A DNA stretch of 64,000 bases from Granulosicoccaceae sp. 1_MG-2023 (GTDB taxonomy: Bacteria; Pseudomonadota; Gammaproteobacteria; Granulosicoccales; Granulosicoccaceae), in assembly GCA_030546905.1 (NCBI GenBank), contig JAUOPI010000015.1, positions 1 to 64,000 of the forward strand. The letters run 5' to 3'. This document shows positions 1-8,712 of this stretch, one piece after another; position 1 is the stretch's first letter; each line of letters opens with the position of its first letter. Both the position numbers and the translations under genes were made by a program. Under the pieces are notes generated by a model that worked only from the letters and a program-made list of their open reading frames with translations, was not told where the DNA came from and did no database searches.

Positions 1-29
1 GCCCGCGTCTTATGCGGGCCGGCTTTTTT
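1..29 (+). terminator. Rho-independent terminator, 5' end cut by window
   Basis: GCCCGC at 1-6 pairs with GCGGGC at 14-19, followed by CCGGC and six T at 24-29. The CCGGC after the visible stem suggests that the 5' arm starts before the window. The T run on the plus strand means it ends a plus-strand gene to the left and lies between that gene and the minus-strand DUF72 gene. Confidence 0.6.
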
Positions 30-36
30 GTGGGCG

Positions 37-876
37 CTATAGCGGCAGCGTGTCCTGTTCCGGCGGCGCATCCCATAGTGTCAGGGCTTGTAGTTCGGGA
101 TTGAGCGCGGCGACCTTGTCTGCAAAACGTTGTGCCAGCTGAGGTGCTTCGCGGATGTCCGGGGTGTGGAAAAACACGTAGGGCGTGCGCTGTTCGCTGA
201 TCCACTGGCAGATTTTGGCCGCCCACTGATCCAGCGCCTGCTCCGCCAGGTTGATCTGCATGGGGCTGATAAAACGCACCATCGGATAAGCGCCGGTGGC
301 CACCACCTGTAACGGGAAACGCGGTTTTTTACGCAATGCGTCGCGTGTGGCCTCGTCTTCGGCGGGATGGGCGAACAGGGTGCGGGTGTCGAACATCACG
401 CGGTTGATGCCTTGTGCGGCCAGCAGGCGGTGAAATGCGGCGCTGTTTTCGTCTTTGCGGAAGAAATCCCTATGCCGCACTTCAATACCGTAGTGAAAGT
501 CCGCCGGTAACTGCGCGACAAAAGCGGCCAGGTCCGGCAGGTTGCGGGCGCTGAACTGTGGTCCCATCTGTAACCAGAGCAGGCCGGTTCTGTCCTGCAG
601 CGGGACGAGGCGGTTCAGAAATTCGCGCAGCTCTGCGCCGCAATGACGCAGTTGTGCGTCATGCGAAATAGTCCGCGGGAACTTGAAACAAAAGCGGAAA
701 TGCGCCGGCACGCTGTCACGCCAGGCGGCCAGATTATCGGCCGATGGCAGGGCGTAAAAGCTGGAATTGCCCTCGATTGTGCTGAAGTGCTGTGCGTAGA
801 GATTGAGCGGATTGGCCGGCCGGGTGGCGTACCACTGCGGGTGGCGCCACTCCGGCAGGCCGATGTAGTAGTGCAT
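37..876 (-). CDS. DUF72 (YecE-like) family protein
   Basis: 279 residues, a normal length for the DUF72/YecE family, a TIM-barrel-like family whose biochemical role is not settled. The N-terminal pattern (HYYIGLPEWRHPQWY, then FSTIEGNSSFYALPS) and the motifs FCFKFPRTISH and YGIEVRHRDFF are typical of the family. It is the last minus-strand gene after the xanthine dehydrogenase genes, but a functional link to purine catabolism is not evident. No signal peptide or membrane segment is visible. Confidence 0.85.
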   Translation of the reverse strand: MHYYIGLPEWRHPQWYATRPANPLNLYAQHFSTIEGNSSFYALPSADNLAAWRDSVPAHFRFCFKFPRTISHDAQLRHCGAELREFLNRLVPLQDRTGLLWLQMGPQFSARNLPDLAAFVAQLPADFHYGIEVRHRDFFRKDENSAAFHRLLAAQGINRVMFDTRTLFAHPAEDEATRDALRKKPRFPLQVVATGAYPMVRFISPMQINLAEQALDQWAAKICQWISEQRTPYVFFHTPDIREAPQLAQRFADKVAALNPELQALTLWDAPPEQDTLPL

Positions 877-884
877 CGGGTTTA

Positions 885-3158
885 TTATTTGGCTATGGCG
901 TTGAGCATAGCCTCGCAGCTGGCCGGGGCCACGTAAAGGGCGTGGCTATTATCGGCGCGGGCATTGGCCACGGCATCGCGCAGGGCAAAATAAACCGAAA
1001 AGCCCAGCAGCAGCGGCGGCTCGCCGACCGCTTTGGACTTGAGTACCGTATCCGCCGGGTTTTCGCCTTTGAACAGGCTTGTATTAAAAACCGGCGGGCA
1101 ATCGTTGCTGGCGGGGATTTTATAGGTGCTCGGCGCATGGGTGGTGAGCAGGCCTTTGTCATTCCAGCACAGTTCTTCGGTGGTCAGCCAGCCCATGCCC
1201 TGGATATAGCCGCCTTCAATCTGGCCTATGTCGATGGCCGGATTGATACTGTTGCCGGCGTCGTGCAAGAGATCCGCGCGCAGCAGTTTCCATTCACCGG
1301 TCAGAGTATCCAGTACCACTTCGGAAACCGCGGCACCATAAGCAAAATAGTAGAAGGGATTGCCGGTCAGGGTGTCTTTGTCCCAGCTCAGCCCCGGGGT
1401 TTTGTAAAAGCCGTCAGACCAGAGTTGCACCCGGTGGGTATAGGCGGTGGCGACCAGTTCGCTGAAGGGGATTTGTGTCGACCCGGCAGTGACCTTATCG
1501 TCCGCAAAGACCACATCGGCGGCCTTACAGTCATACAGTTCGGCGGCCAGTTCTGCAAGTCTGACACGGATCTGCCGTGCGGCGTCTTCGGCGGCCTTGC
1601 CGTTCAGGTCCGAGCCGGTGGAGGCGGCCGTGGCCGAGGTGTTGGCGACCTTGCTGGTGTCGGCGGCACTGGCCCGCACCCGGCTGAGACTGATACCGAG
1701 CTCGTGGGCGACCACCTGCGCGACCTTGGTATTCAAACCCTGGCCCATCTCGGCGCCGCCGTGATTGACCAGCACCGAGCCGTCGGTATAGACGTGTACC
1801 AATGCGCCGGCCTGATTGAAGTGTTTGACATTAAAGGAAATGCCGAACTTGACCGGGGTCACCGCGAGGCCTTTTTTCAGAACGCTATTGCCGGCATTAA
1901 AGTCTGCGATTGCTTTACGGCGGGCGCTGTAATCACTGCTGTCGAGCAGTTCGGGCAGCAGTTCATGAAGCAGATTGTCTTTGACCACCTGCCCGTAAGG
2001 CGTGACGTTGCGGTCCTGCTTGCCGTAGTAATTGACCGCGCGCACGTCGACCGGATCCTTGCCCAGTGTGCGCGCGATGTCTTCGATGATCAGCTCAATG
2101 GCCAGCGCACCCTGCGGGCCGCCGAAGCCGCGGAAGGCGGTGTTGCTTTGCGTATTGGTGCGCGCGCAATAGGCATTGATGGCGACGTTTTCGAGGTAAT
2201 ACGCATTGTCAAAATGGCAGATGGCGCGGGTTGCCACCGGGCCGCTCAGATCAGCGGAAAAACCGGCGTTGGCGATCATATCGATCTTTGCCGCCAGAAT
2301 CCGTCCCTCGTCGTCGAAGCCCACTTCGTAGTCATAAGCAAAGCCGTGACGTTTGCCGGTGATCAGCATATCGTCGTCGCGGTCCGGGCGGAGCTTGACC
2401 GGGCGGCCTGTTTTGGCGGCCGCAACAGCGGCGATACCGCAGAAGATGGCCGACTGGGATTCCTTGCCGCCGAAGCCGCCGCCCATGCGGCGCATTTCCA
2501 CCGTGACCTGGTGCTGGCTCAGGTTCAGCGCATGACACACCACGTGTTGCATTTCGGTGGGATGCTGGGTGGAGCTGTAAACATGAAAGCCGTCGTCTTC
2601 TTTGGGGATGATGTAACAGATCTGGCCTTCCAGGTAGAACTGTTCCTGACCGCCGACATCGAATTGCCCGCTCAGGCTGTGCGGCGCGGCGCTTAAGGCC
2701 TTGTCCGGCTCGCCGCGGGTCAGTGACATGGGATCAATCACATAGGCACCGGCGGCATGGGCTTGTCTCGGCGTCAGCAGTGCCGGCAGCGGTTTGTAGC
2801 TGATTTTGCCGAGCCGCGCGGCGGCGCGGGCCTGTTCACGGCTTTCGGCGATGACGGCAAATACCGGCTGGCCGACATAGTGTACTTCGCCGTCGGCGAG
2901 TATCGGGTCGTCGTGCAGAATCGGGCCGCAGTCATTCACGCCGGGAATATCCTCAGCGGTGATGACCAGAACCACCCCGGGTGCGGCGCGTACGGCATCC
3001 AGATCCAGGGTTTGTATTAAGGCATGGGCTTCGGTGCTCATGCCGATCGCGCAATGCAGTGTGCCGCGTGACTCGGGAATATCGTCGATATAGGTCGCTT
3101 CACCGGCCACATGCAGGTGAGCTGATTCGTGCGGAAGGGGTTGACGCGCAGCGCTCAT
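885..3158 (-). CDS. xdhB: Xanthine dehydrogenase, molybdopterin-binding large subunit
   Basis: 757 residues, close to the usual size of the bacterial XdhB subunit. It carries the molybdenum cofactor and active site that hydroxylates hypoxanthine and xanthine to urate. Visible family motifs include MRRMGGGFGGKE at about residue 225 (Moco binding), TAFRGFGGPQG around residue 345 and the C-terminal KAVGEPPLLLG stretch that contains the catalytic glutamate. The start ATG overlaps the stop codon of xdhA (ATGA), so the two are translationally coupled. Assembly should need the XdhC chaperone encoded across the divergent promoter. Confidence 0.95.
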   Translation of the reverse strand: MSAARQPLPHESAHLHVAGEATYIDDIPESRGTLHCAIGMSTEAHALIQTLDLDAVRAAPGVVLVITAEDIPGVNDCGPILHDDPILADGEVHYVGQPVFAVIAESREQARAAARLGKISYKPLPALLTPRQAHAAGAYVIDPMSLTRGEPDKALSAAPHSLSGQFDVGGQEQFYLEGQICYIIPKEDDGFHVYSSTQHPTEMQHVVCHALNLSQHQVTVEMRRMGGGFGGKESQSAIFCGIAAVAAAKTGRPVKLRPDRDDDMLITGKRHGFAYDYEVGFDDEGRILAAKIDMIANAGFSADLSGPVATRAICHFDNAYYLENVAINAYCARTNTQSNTAFRGFGGPQGALAIELIIEDIARTLGKDPVDVRAVNYYGKQDRNVTPYGQVVKDNLLHELLPELLDSSDYSARRKAIADFNAGNSVLKKGLAVTPVKFGISFNVKHFNQAGALVHVYTDGSVLVNHGGAEMGQGLNTKVAQVVAHELGISLSRVRASAADTSKVANTSATAASTGSDLNGKAAEDAARQIRVRLAELAAELYDCKAADVVFADDKVTAGSTQIPFSELVATAYTHRVQLWSDGFYKTPGLSWDKDTLTGNPFYYFAYGAAVSEVVLDTLTGEWKLLRADLLHDAGNSINPAIDIGQIEGGYIQGMGWLTTEELCWNDKGLLTTHAPSTYKIPASNDCPPVFNTSLFKGENPADTVLKSKAVGEPPLLLGFSVYFALRDAVANARADNSHALYVAPASCEAMLNAIAK

Positions 3159-4636
3159 AGTGTGTTCTCCGGCAAGGTGAAGGCCCGCAGGCTTTGTTCT
3201 CCGGCTGGATTGATGTCGCTGCCGCTCAGCAAATAAAAGCGTTGCAGCAGGTTGCGCGCGAGGGTTTGCCGGTAGGCGGCGCTGGCGCGCATATCACTGA
3301 GCGGGCTGAAATCCGAGTCGAGGGCGGTCATGGCGGCAGCCAGGGTGGTCTTGTTCCAGGGCTTGCCGTTCAGTGCTGCCTCGCAGCCGCCGGCGCGGGC
3401 GCAGGTGGCGGCCATGCCACCGAAGGCTACGCGGGCCTTGTTGATTTTGCCGTCTTCCAGTTGCAGGGCAAATGCCCCGCAGACGGCCGAGATGTCGGAG
3501 TCGTAGCGTTTGCTGACTTTCCAGCAGTGGAACTGCAAGCCGGGTACCGGGCGTGGAATAATCACACTGCGCAGAATTTCGTCGTCTTTGCGGCTTTGTT
3601 GCATATAGCCGGTATAGAGGTCTTCCAGCGCAATCGTGCGATCGCCGTCGGCGTTGCTCAGTACGACCTGCGCGCCGAGCGCTATCAGCCAGGGGGCGGA
3701 ATCACCGATCGGTGAGCCGTTGGCCAGATTGCCGCCGAGGGTGCCGGCGTTGCGGATCGGCGGCGAGGCAAAGCGGTCGCGCAGTTCGGCCAGCTGCGGG
3801 TAATCCTTGCACACGGCCTTATAGGCATCGGTAAGCGAGACCGCCGCGCCGATGCGCAGAACGTCGTCGTCGACGGTGAGTTCATGCAACTCCGGCACGT
3901 TCAGGGTGTAGATCAGCGGGCCGGTGTCACGGAACTGTTTGGTGGTGCGCAGGCCGATGTCGGTGCCGCCGGCCAGCAGGGTGCTGTCGGGCATTTGCCG
4001 GCGCAGTTGCAGCAGCTCGTCGAGTGAGTCGGGTGCGTAGAAACGGCCGGCTCCGGCTTCGTAGTGCAATGAGCCACCGGGCAGGCTGTCGAGCCGCTTG
4101 CGTGCCGGGGCGAAATCAAACCGCACCGGCGGCAGTTTGAACATCTGCTCGCCGGCATCGAGAATCGGCCGGTAGCCCGTGCAGCGGCACAGATTGCCGG
4201 CCAGCGCATTGGCCAGCTCCGCGCGGTCAGTGCCGCCCTGATCAATACGGGTTTCGTAGTGATGCCAGAGCGACATCACAAAACCGGGTGTGCAAAAACC
4301 GCACTGGGAGGCATGGCAGTCGACCATGGCCTGTTGGACCGGATGTGCACCGCCGTTGCGTCTGAGATATTCGACGGTGTAGACGGCCTTGCCGTGCAGG
4401 GTCGGCAGATAGGCGATACAGGCATTGAGGGTTTTCAGCGCCAGTCTGTCGCCGTCTTTCTCGCCGACCACCACGGTGCAGGCACCGCAGTCGCCCTCGG
4501 CACAACCTTCCTTGGTGCCGGTCAGGTCCAGATGCTCGCGCAGATAGCGCAGGAGCGTCAGGGTCGGTGCAAGCTGCGAGACCTGCTGAGGTTCATCGTT
4601 GAGCAAAAAACTGATGTCAGTTGTTGTCGGCATCAC
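3155..4636 (-). CDS. xdhA: Xanthine dehydrogenase, FeS/FAD small subunit
   Basis: 493 residues. The N-terminal plant-type [2Fe-2S] domain has GCAEGDCGACTVV near residue 45. The second [2Fe-2S] helical domain has QCGFCTPGFVMS near residue 112 and NLCRCTGYRPI near residue 148. From about residue 190 comes the FAD-binding domain, with LLAGGTDIGL and IRNAGTLGGNLANGSP. Electrons from the Mo site in XdhB pass through the FeS clusters to FAD and then to NAD+. It lies first in the xdhAB pair, and the NCS2 permease gene ends 15 bp upstream. Confidence 0.95.
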   Translation of the reverse strand: MMPTTTDISFLLNDEPQQVSQLAPTLTLLRYLREHLDLTGTKEGCAEGDCGACTVVVGEKDGDRLALKTLNACIAYLPTLHGKAVYTVEYLRRNGGAHPVQQAMVDCHASQCGFCTPGFVMSLWHHYETRIDQGGTDRAELANALAGNLCRCTGYRPILDAGEQMFKLPPVRFDFAPARKRLDSLPGGSLHYEAGAGRFYAPDSLDELLQLRRQMPDSTLLAGGTDIGLRTTKQFRDTGPLIYTLNVPELHELTVDDDVLRIGAAVSLTDAYKAVCKDYPQLAELRDRFASPPIRNAGTLGGNLANGSPIGDSAPWLIALGAQVVLSNADGDRTIALEDLYTGYMQQSRKDDEILRSVIIPRPVPGLQFHCWKVSKRYDSDISAVCGAFALQLEDGKINKARVAFGGMAATCARAGGCEAALNGKPWNKTTLAAAMTALDSDFSPLSDMRASAAYRQTLARNLLQRFYLLSGSDINPAGEQSLRAFTLPENTL

Positions 4637-4651
4637 GCGCTACCCCGGTGG

Positions 4652-6229
4652 TTAGTCTTTGCCTGAATCGGTTTCGTCCCAGACCGGCTCGATATCCGGT
4701 TCCTGTTCGAGCTCGAAACGCTCGGCAAGCAAAAGCAATGCTGCCATGATCACATAACCCCAGAGTATCGGCGAGGTCAACTGCGGCCAGTGCAGGCTGG
4801 CATCGTGAATTACGCCGAAGGCGGTCAGCAGCGCGGCGGTGAGGGAGATAATCGCGGCCTGACGGATTTTCTGATCGATAAGAAACGCGGCAAACGCGCC
4901 CCACAACATGCCGCTGACGATCGCGCCGTTGGCCAGCGTGGTCTGACCGATCACGTGTGCGCCCTGGGTTTGCATGGCCAGAACAAAGTCGTTGTCCAGA
5001 AGACCCGGCACGCCTTCGATGCCCATATCACCAAGCGCGCCCATCACGGCCCCCCACTTGACGGCGATAATCGATGACACATGCGGCAGGAAGGCGATGG
5101 CCACGGCGATATGGTGGGCCGGGGAGACCGAGCGGAACGACACCGAGATAATCGAAATACCGACGAAAACCAGAATCGGGGCGACGGCCGCTTCGGGGAT
5201 GAGGTTGCCGAGGAAGGCGACCAGCCCGAACAGCGCACCGATAAAAAACACCAGCCCGACGGCGAGGATATAGCCGGTGCCGGCTTTCATGCGTTTGTAG
5301 GCCGGGTGACCGATATAAACCGTGGTCGGAAAGGGCGAGCCGAACAGACCGCCGATGGCGGTGCCGACGCCGTCGGTGACCTGACAGAGGCCTACCGGAT
5401 AGGCGTCACCGCTGGCCTCGGCCGATTCGACGTTATTCATGGTTTCGATAAAGTTGTAAATCTGTACCGGAATCAACACCGCCAGCAGCGCCGGGTTGTC
5501 GATGATGTAGCCGAAGCCGGCCAGCATATCGCCGAAATAGGGCACAGGTGGGTAGAAACCGGTACCTTCCAGACTGAAGCTCGATTCGCCGAGAAACAGG
5601 GCGATGATGGTCCCGGCCACCAGTGCCATCAGGCCGGCCGGCAGGTTAAAGGGCAGTTTGAAGCGTCCGACCATCCCCCACAGGACTATGGCCATGGCGG
5701 TAAAGCCGATAATCGGATGTTCGTAAATGCGCGCCATGGCAACCGTGGCAATAAACACCAGTGCGATACCGGACAGCGTGCCGAGCATGCCCGCGCGGGG
5801 CATCACGCGTTTGAGCCAGGGGCCGATCACCGCGCCGAGGAGTTCGATAAAACCCCCGATTACACCGGCGGCGATGCCGACCTGCCAGGCCAGTAATGCG
5901 TCTTCCGTGGCCCAGTAAATCGGTCCGATCACGCCGAACAGATAGACAAACATCACCGGCGTGCTGATGCCATAGGGCAGGGCTGTGACATCGCTGCGGC
6001 CGGTTTGTGCGGCGAGCCGTCTGGCCAGCACTGTATACACCACCACGCCGAACAGAATGGCAATAGCGGCGCCGGGCAGTATCCGGCCGAAGACGATCTC
6101 GTCGGGCATCTGAAAGACAAAACGACAGACTGCAGAAATAATCAGCAGGTTGGCGAGGTTGTCTGAAAACAAGGCCCAGAAGGCATTGAGGTCGTCGCGT
6201 TTGAACAGGGGATAGGCGGTGTTCGTCAT
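4652..6229 (-). CDS. NCS2-family purine permease
   Basis: An inner-membrane transporter with many hydrophobic segments, similar to AzgA-like/NCS2 proteins that carry xanthine, hypoxanthine, guanine or uracil. The alternating helices, TALPYGISTPVMFVYLF near residue 75 and GIALVFIATVAMA fit the family. I use the ATG at 6229 (MTNTAYPLF, 525 residues) because a GGAG lies upstream and the 31 residues before it look non-coding; the frame is open to 6322. Its position directly before xdhAB makes purine uptake for xanthine dehydrogenase the natural role. The exact substrate cannot be read from the sequence. Confidence 0.85.
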   Translation of the reverse strand: MTNTAYPLFKRDDLNAFWALFSDNLANLLIISAVCRFVFQMPDEIVFGRILPGAAIAILFGVVVYTVLARRLAAQTGRSDVTALPYGISTPVMFVYLFGVIGPIYWATEDALLAWQVGIAAGVIGGFIELLGAVIGPWLKRVMPRAGMLGTLSGIALVFIATVAMARIYEHPIIGFTAMAIVLWGMVGRFKLPFNLPAGLMALVAGTIIALFLGESSFSLEGTGFYPPVPYFGDMLAGFGYIIDNPALLAVLIPVQIYNFIETMNNVESAEASGDAYPVGLCQVTDGVGTAIGGLFGSPFPTTVYIGHPAYKRMKAGTGYILAVGLVFFIGALFGLVAFLGNLIPEAAVAPILVFVGISIISVSFRSVSPAHHIAVAIAFLPHVSSIIAVKWGAVMGALGDMGIEGVPGLLDNDFVLAMQTQGAHVIGQTTLANGAIVSGMLWGAFAAFLIDQKIRQAAIISLTAALLTAFGVIHDASLHWPQLTSPILWGYVIMAALLLLAERFELEQEPDIEPVWDETDSGKD

Positions 6230-6483
6230 AGATGTGAGCTCCGGAACCGGTTGCCACCGCGCGTGGTGGCGGATGCATTGAAAGTAGTGCAACAGGGTCA
6301 GGCTACGACCAATTGTGTACAATGTCCAAGCAATTTTGCACTAATGTCCGTCATGCCCCGACCAAGGGGATACAAACTTCCGGCGGGCCGCAACGGCGTT
6401 TATGCATTTTATCCTACCGTATAGGTGGCGGCGATACGTAAAATTTCCGATGAAATATCCAACTTAGTGTATACAATGAAGGC
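6230..6483. promoter_or_regulatory. Divergent purine-module promoter region with TGTACAAT-like repeats
   Basis: This 254-bp interval separates the permease-xdhAB genes from xdhC-guanine deaminase. It contains the inverted repeat ATTGT-GT-ACAAT at 6312-6323 and a related TAGTGTATACAATG at 6465-6478, 19 bp before the annotated xdhC start. The two share GTGTA(TA)CAATG, so both may be sites of one purine-responsive regulator. No such regulator gene lies next to them. This is inference from repeat symmetry and position only. Confidence 0.4.
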
Positions 6484-7581
6484 ATGAAGCGGATATCTCC
6501 CGGGCAGAGCCCGATAGCGGCCGGTTTGGACAGCCCGGTCCGTGTGGCCTGGCTGGATATGCTGCGCGAGGGGCTGACGGTCTTTGAGCAGGTGGTGATG
6601 GTTACCCAGATCCGGTTGCAGGGTTCGGCACCGCAGGCCTGCGGCGCGCGTATCGTGGTGACACCGGCCTCGCACAGCGGCACCATCGGCGGCGGACAGC
6701 TCGAGCACCGTGCCTGCCAACAGGCGCGAGAGTGGCTCAGTGATCCGGCCGGGCCGCAGCGCCACTGTGATTCGGTGGGGCTGGGCAGCCGTCTGGGGCA
6801 ATGCTGTGGCGGGCGGGTCAGCCTGCTTTATGAGCGTTTCAGCCGTGCTGATCTGGCCTGGCTTGATGACGTGCAGGCGGGGCTGGCCGACGGACTGATC
6901 TACGCACGTCTGGCGTTATCCGAACCGGGCAGCCGGCGCGAAGCGGTCAGTGAAGCCGTCGTGCCGGCGATGCCGGAGGATGCGCAGCTGGTCGTCGCGC
7001 AGGATGTGCTTTATGAGCGTTTGGTGGATTTGCGCACGCCATTGCTGTTGTTCGGCGCGGGCCACGTGGGACAGGCGCTGGCGCCCCGTCTGAGCGGCCT
7101 GCCGTTTAAGCTGCGCTGGCTGGACAGCCGTGAGCAGCTCAGTCCGGTGCCGCCGGCCGGGCCCGGGATCGCGCCGGTAGAGCTGGGGGCGGACCCCTTA
7201 TACGAGGTTAACCGTGCGTCGCCGGGCAGTTTTTATCTGATCCTCACGCACAGCCATGCTGAAGATTTCGACATTTTGCAGGCCGTGCTGTCGCGTGCGG
7301 ATGCCGGCTGGGTCGGACTGATCGGCTCGGCGACCAAATGGCGTGGTTTCAGTCACCGTCTGCAGGTGCGCGGTTTCAGTGCCGCGGACATCGCCGCCGT
7401 GCAATGTCCTATCGGTCTGCCGGGTATTCCCGGCAAGCAACCGCAGATTATCGCCGCCTCGGTGGTGGCCCAGTTACTGATCTGCCGCGCCGCTGCGGCG
7501 GATTGTTCACCGGTGAAATCCGGTCATGACCTTAGCGCCCGTGGGGCAAGTCACCAACAGGAGAGCCATATCGATGTGTAA
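6484..7581 (+). CDS. xdhC: XdhC-type molybdenum cofactor insertion chaperone
   Basis: 365 residues. The N-terminal XdhC/CoxI domain has GSAPQACGARIVVT and GTIGGGQLEHRA. The C-terminal Rossmann-like domain has LLLFGAGHVGQALAP near residue 185 and GLIGSATKWRGF near residue 280. XdhC binds Moco, promotes its sulfuration and loads it into XdhB in the cytoplasm. The ATG at 6484 has only AAGG almost touching it, so initiation could instead be at a GTG near residue 20 (VRVAWLDML), which matches where homologues usually begin. The 3' end overlaps the guanine deaminase start by 8 bp. Confidence 0.9.
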   Translation: MKRISPGQSPIAAGLDSPVRVAWLDMLREGLTVFEQVVMVTQIRLQGSAPQACGARIVVTPASHSGTIGGGQLEHRACQQAREWLSDPAGPQRHCDSVGLGSRLGQCCGGRVSLLYERFSRADLAWLDDVQAGLADGLIYARLALSEPGSRREAVSEAVVPAMPEDAQLVVAQDVLYERLVDLRTPLLLFGAGHVGQALAPRLSGLPFKLRWLDSREQLSPVPPAGPGIAPVELGADPLYEVNRASPGSFYLILTHSHAEDFDILQAVLSRADAGWVGLIGSATKWRGFSHRLQVRGFSAADIAAVQCPIGLPGIPGKQPQIIAASVVAQLLICRAAAADCSPVKSGHDLSARGASHQQESHIDV

Positions 7582-8068
7582 GCATTCTGAGCCAAGCGGT
7601 GAAGACAAGTCTATGATGCAGCAGGCGATTGATCTGTCGATGGAAAAAATGCTCGCCGGTTGCGGCGGCCCGTTCGGCGCGGTCATAGTCAAGGACGGCG
7701 AGATTATCGCGCGCGGCTTTAATAAAGTGACCAGCGATCACGACCCGACCGCGCACGCCGAGGTGGTGGCGATCCGTGAGGCCTGCAATGCCCTTGGCAC
7801 CTACGAGTTGCGCGGTTGCGAAATCTACACCAGCTGCGAGCCGTGCCCCATGTGCCTGTCGGCGATTTACTGGGCGCGTATCGACCGGATCTGGTACGGC
7901 AACTCCCGTCAGCAGGCGGCCGAGATCGGTTTTGATGACGAGTTTCTGTACCGCGAAGTCGGCACGCCGATCGAAGAACGCAAAATCCCCACCCGGCAAC
8001 TCCTGCCTGAGGAGGCGTTTAAGGCCTTCAAAGCCTGGGATGAGAAAGAAGACAAGATTCTGTATTGA
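7574..8068 (+). CDS. guaD: Guanine deaminase (CMP/dCMP deaminase fold)
   Basis: 164 residues, like the short Bacillus GuaD-type enzymes rather than the large amidohydrolase type. It deaminates guanine to xanthine, the substrate of the neighbouring XdhAB. The zinc site is explicit: PTAHAEVVAI (HAE) and the SCEPCPMCLSA motif (PCxxC). I chose the ATG at 7574, preceded by AGGAG at 7560-7564; it overlaps the xdhC stop, so the pair is coupled. A longer open frame upstream lies within xdhC and is unlikely to be translated. Confidence 0.9.
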   Translation: MCKHSEPSGEDKSMMQQAIDLSMEKMLAGCGGPFGAVIVKDGEIIARGFNKVTSDHDPTAHAEVVAIREACNALGTYELRGCEIYTSCEPCPMCLSAIYWARIDRIWYGNSRQQAAEIGFDDEFLYREVGTPIEERKIPTRQLLPEEAFKAFKAWDEKEDKILY

Positions 8069-8712
8069 GTCTTTGCCGGCCCCGCGTCCTGTGTTTGCCG
8101 CCTTGAGGCAAGGGCGGCGGGGCCGGTTCAGGTGGCTGTGGATTGCAGCCCGGTCCGGCGCCGAAGCTCAGCACTGACCACGAGCCGGCGCAATCTCCCG
8201 TCACGCTTTGGGGCCGCAGGGCCGGCTGCGCCTGAGTTGTAAAACCCGCCAATCGACGCCCGCTACCCGTCAAATCATCAACCGCTTGTCCCGCCCGCGA
8301 CTGTACAGGCTTTTCAATGATCGCCGCGCCCAAGGCCGGTCGCAGGCCTGTTGCGGCCCATCTCCGCGCGTCCTGATGTATGATTTGCTTAACTTTAGTA
8401 TTGTGAATTTTAATGCTTTGTCGCGAAGGCAGGGCTGATGGATATTAAAAAAACTAATGTCATCAATTGCAGAAAACTGCTGCTTAGATGAGCCGCGCTT
8501 GTATACTCGACGGCAAGGACGCCCATATCCTGCCGATACAGTGTGTCCTGACAGGCACCAACAGGCCGCCCCGCGGCCGGTGCACTATTAATAAAAACCA
8601 AGCATAGCGTACATCTTCTCCGTGGTTCCTTGAGTAAACCGTGTTGGGTTCGGCAACGGAAAGGTGTGAGACATTAAGAGATTTAAACCTTACTAACGAC
8701 AGGAATCGCCCG
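8069..8712 (+). other. 644-bp gene-free stretch before pyruvate carboxylase, with two hairpins
   Basis: No credible gene is seen. Just after guaD, CCGGCCCCGC (8076-8085) pairs with GCGGGGCCGG (8117-8126) around an inner TTGCC/GGCAA stem (8095-8099 with 8107-8111). There is no T run, so it is at best a weak terminator. A second strong structure at 8555-8583 pairs GCACC with GGTGC and GGCCGC with GCGGCC around a CCC loop. The stretch 8370-8520 is A+T-rich and probably carries the pyc promoter. The long leader suggests untranslated regulation, but no known riboswitch was recognised. Confidence 0.5.

Noticed and set aside
942-2696. 584-residue open frame on the plus strand opposite xdhB
   Set aside because: It is a shadow of the minus-strand xdhB; high G+C and third-position bias keep the opposite frame open, and the product lacks known motifs.
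8076-8126. Hairpin after guaD as intrinsic terminator
   Set aside because: A perfect 10-bp stem but a 31-base loop and no T run, so it was not called a terminator.
8208-8438. 76-residue frame in the pyc leader region
   Set aside because: Arg/Ser-rich composition, no ribosome site and no similarity; treated as non-coding.
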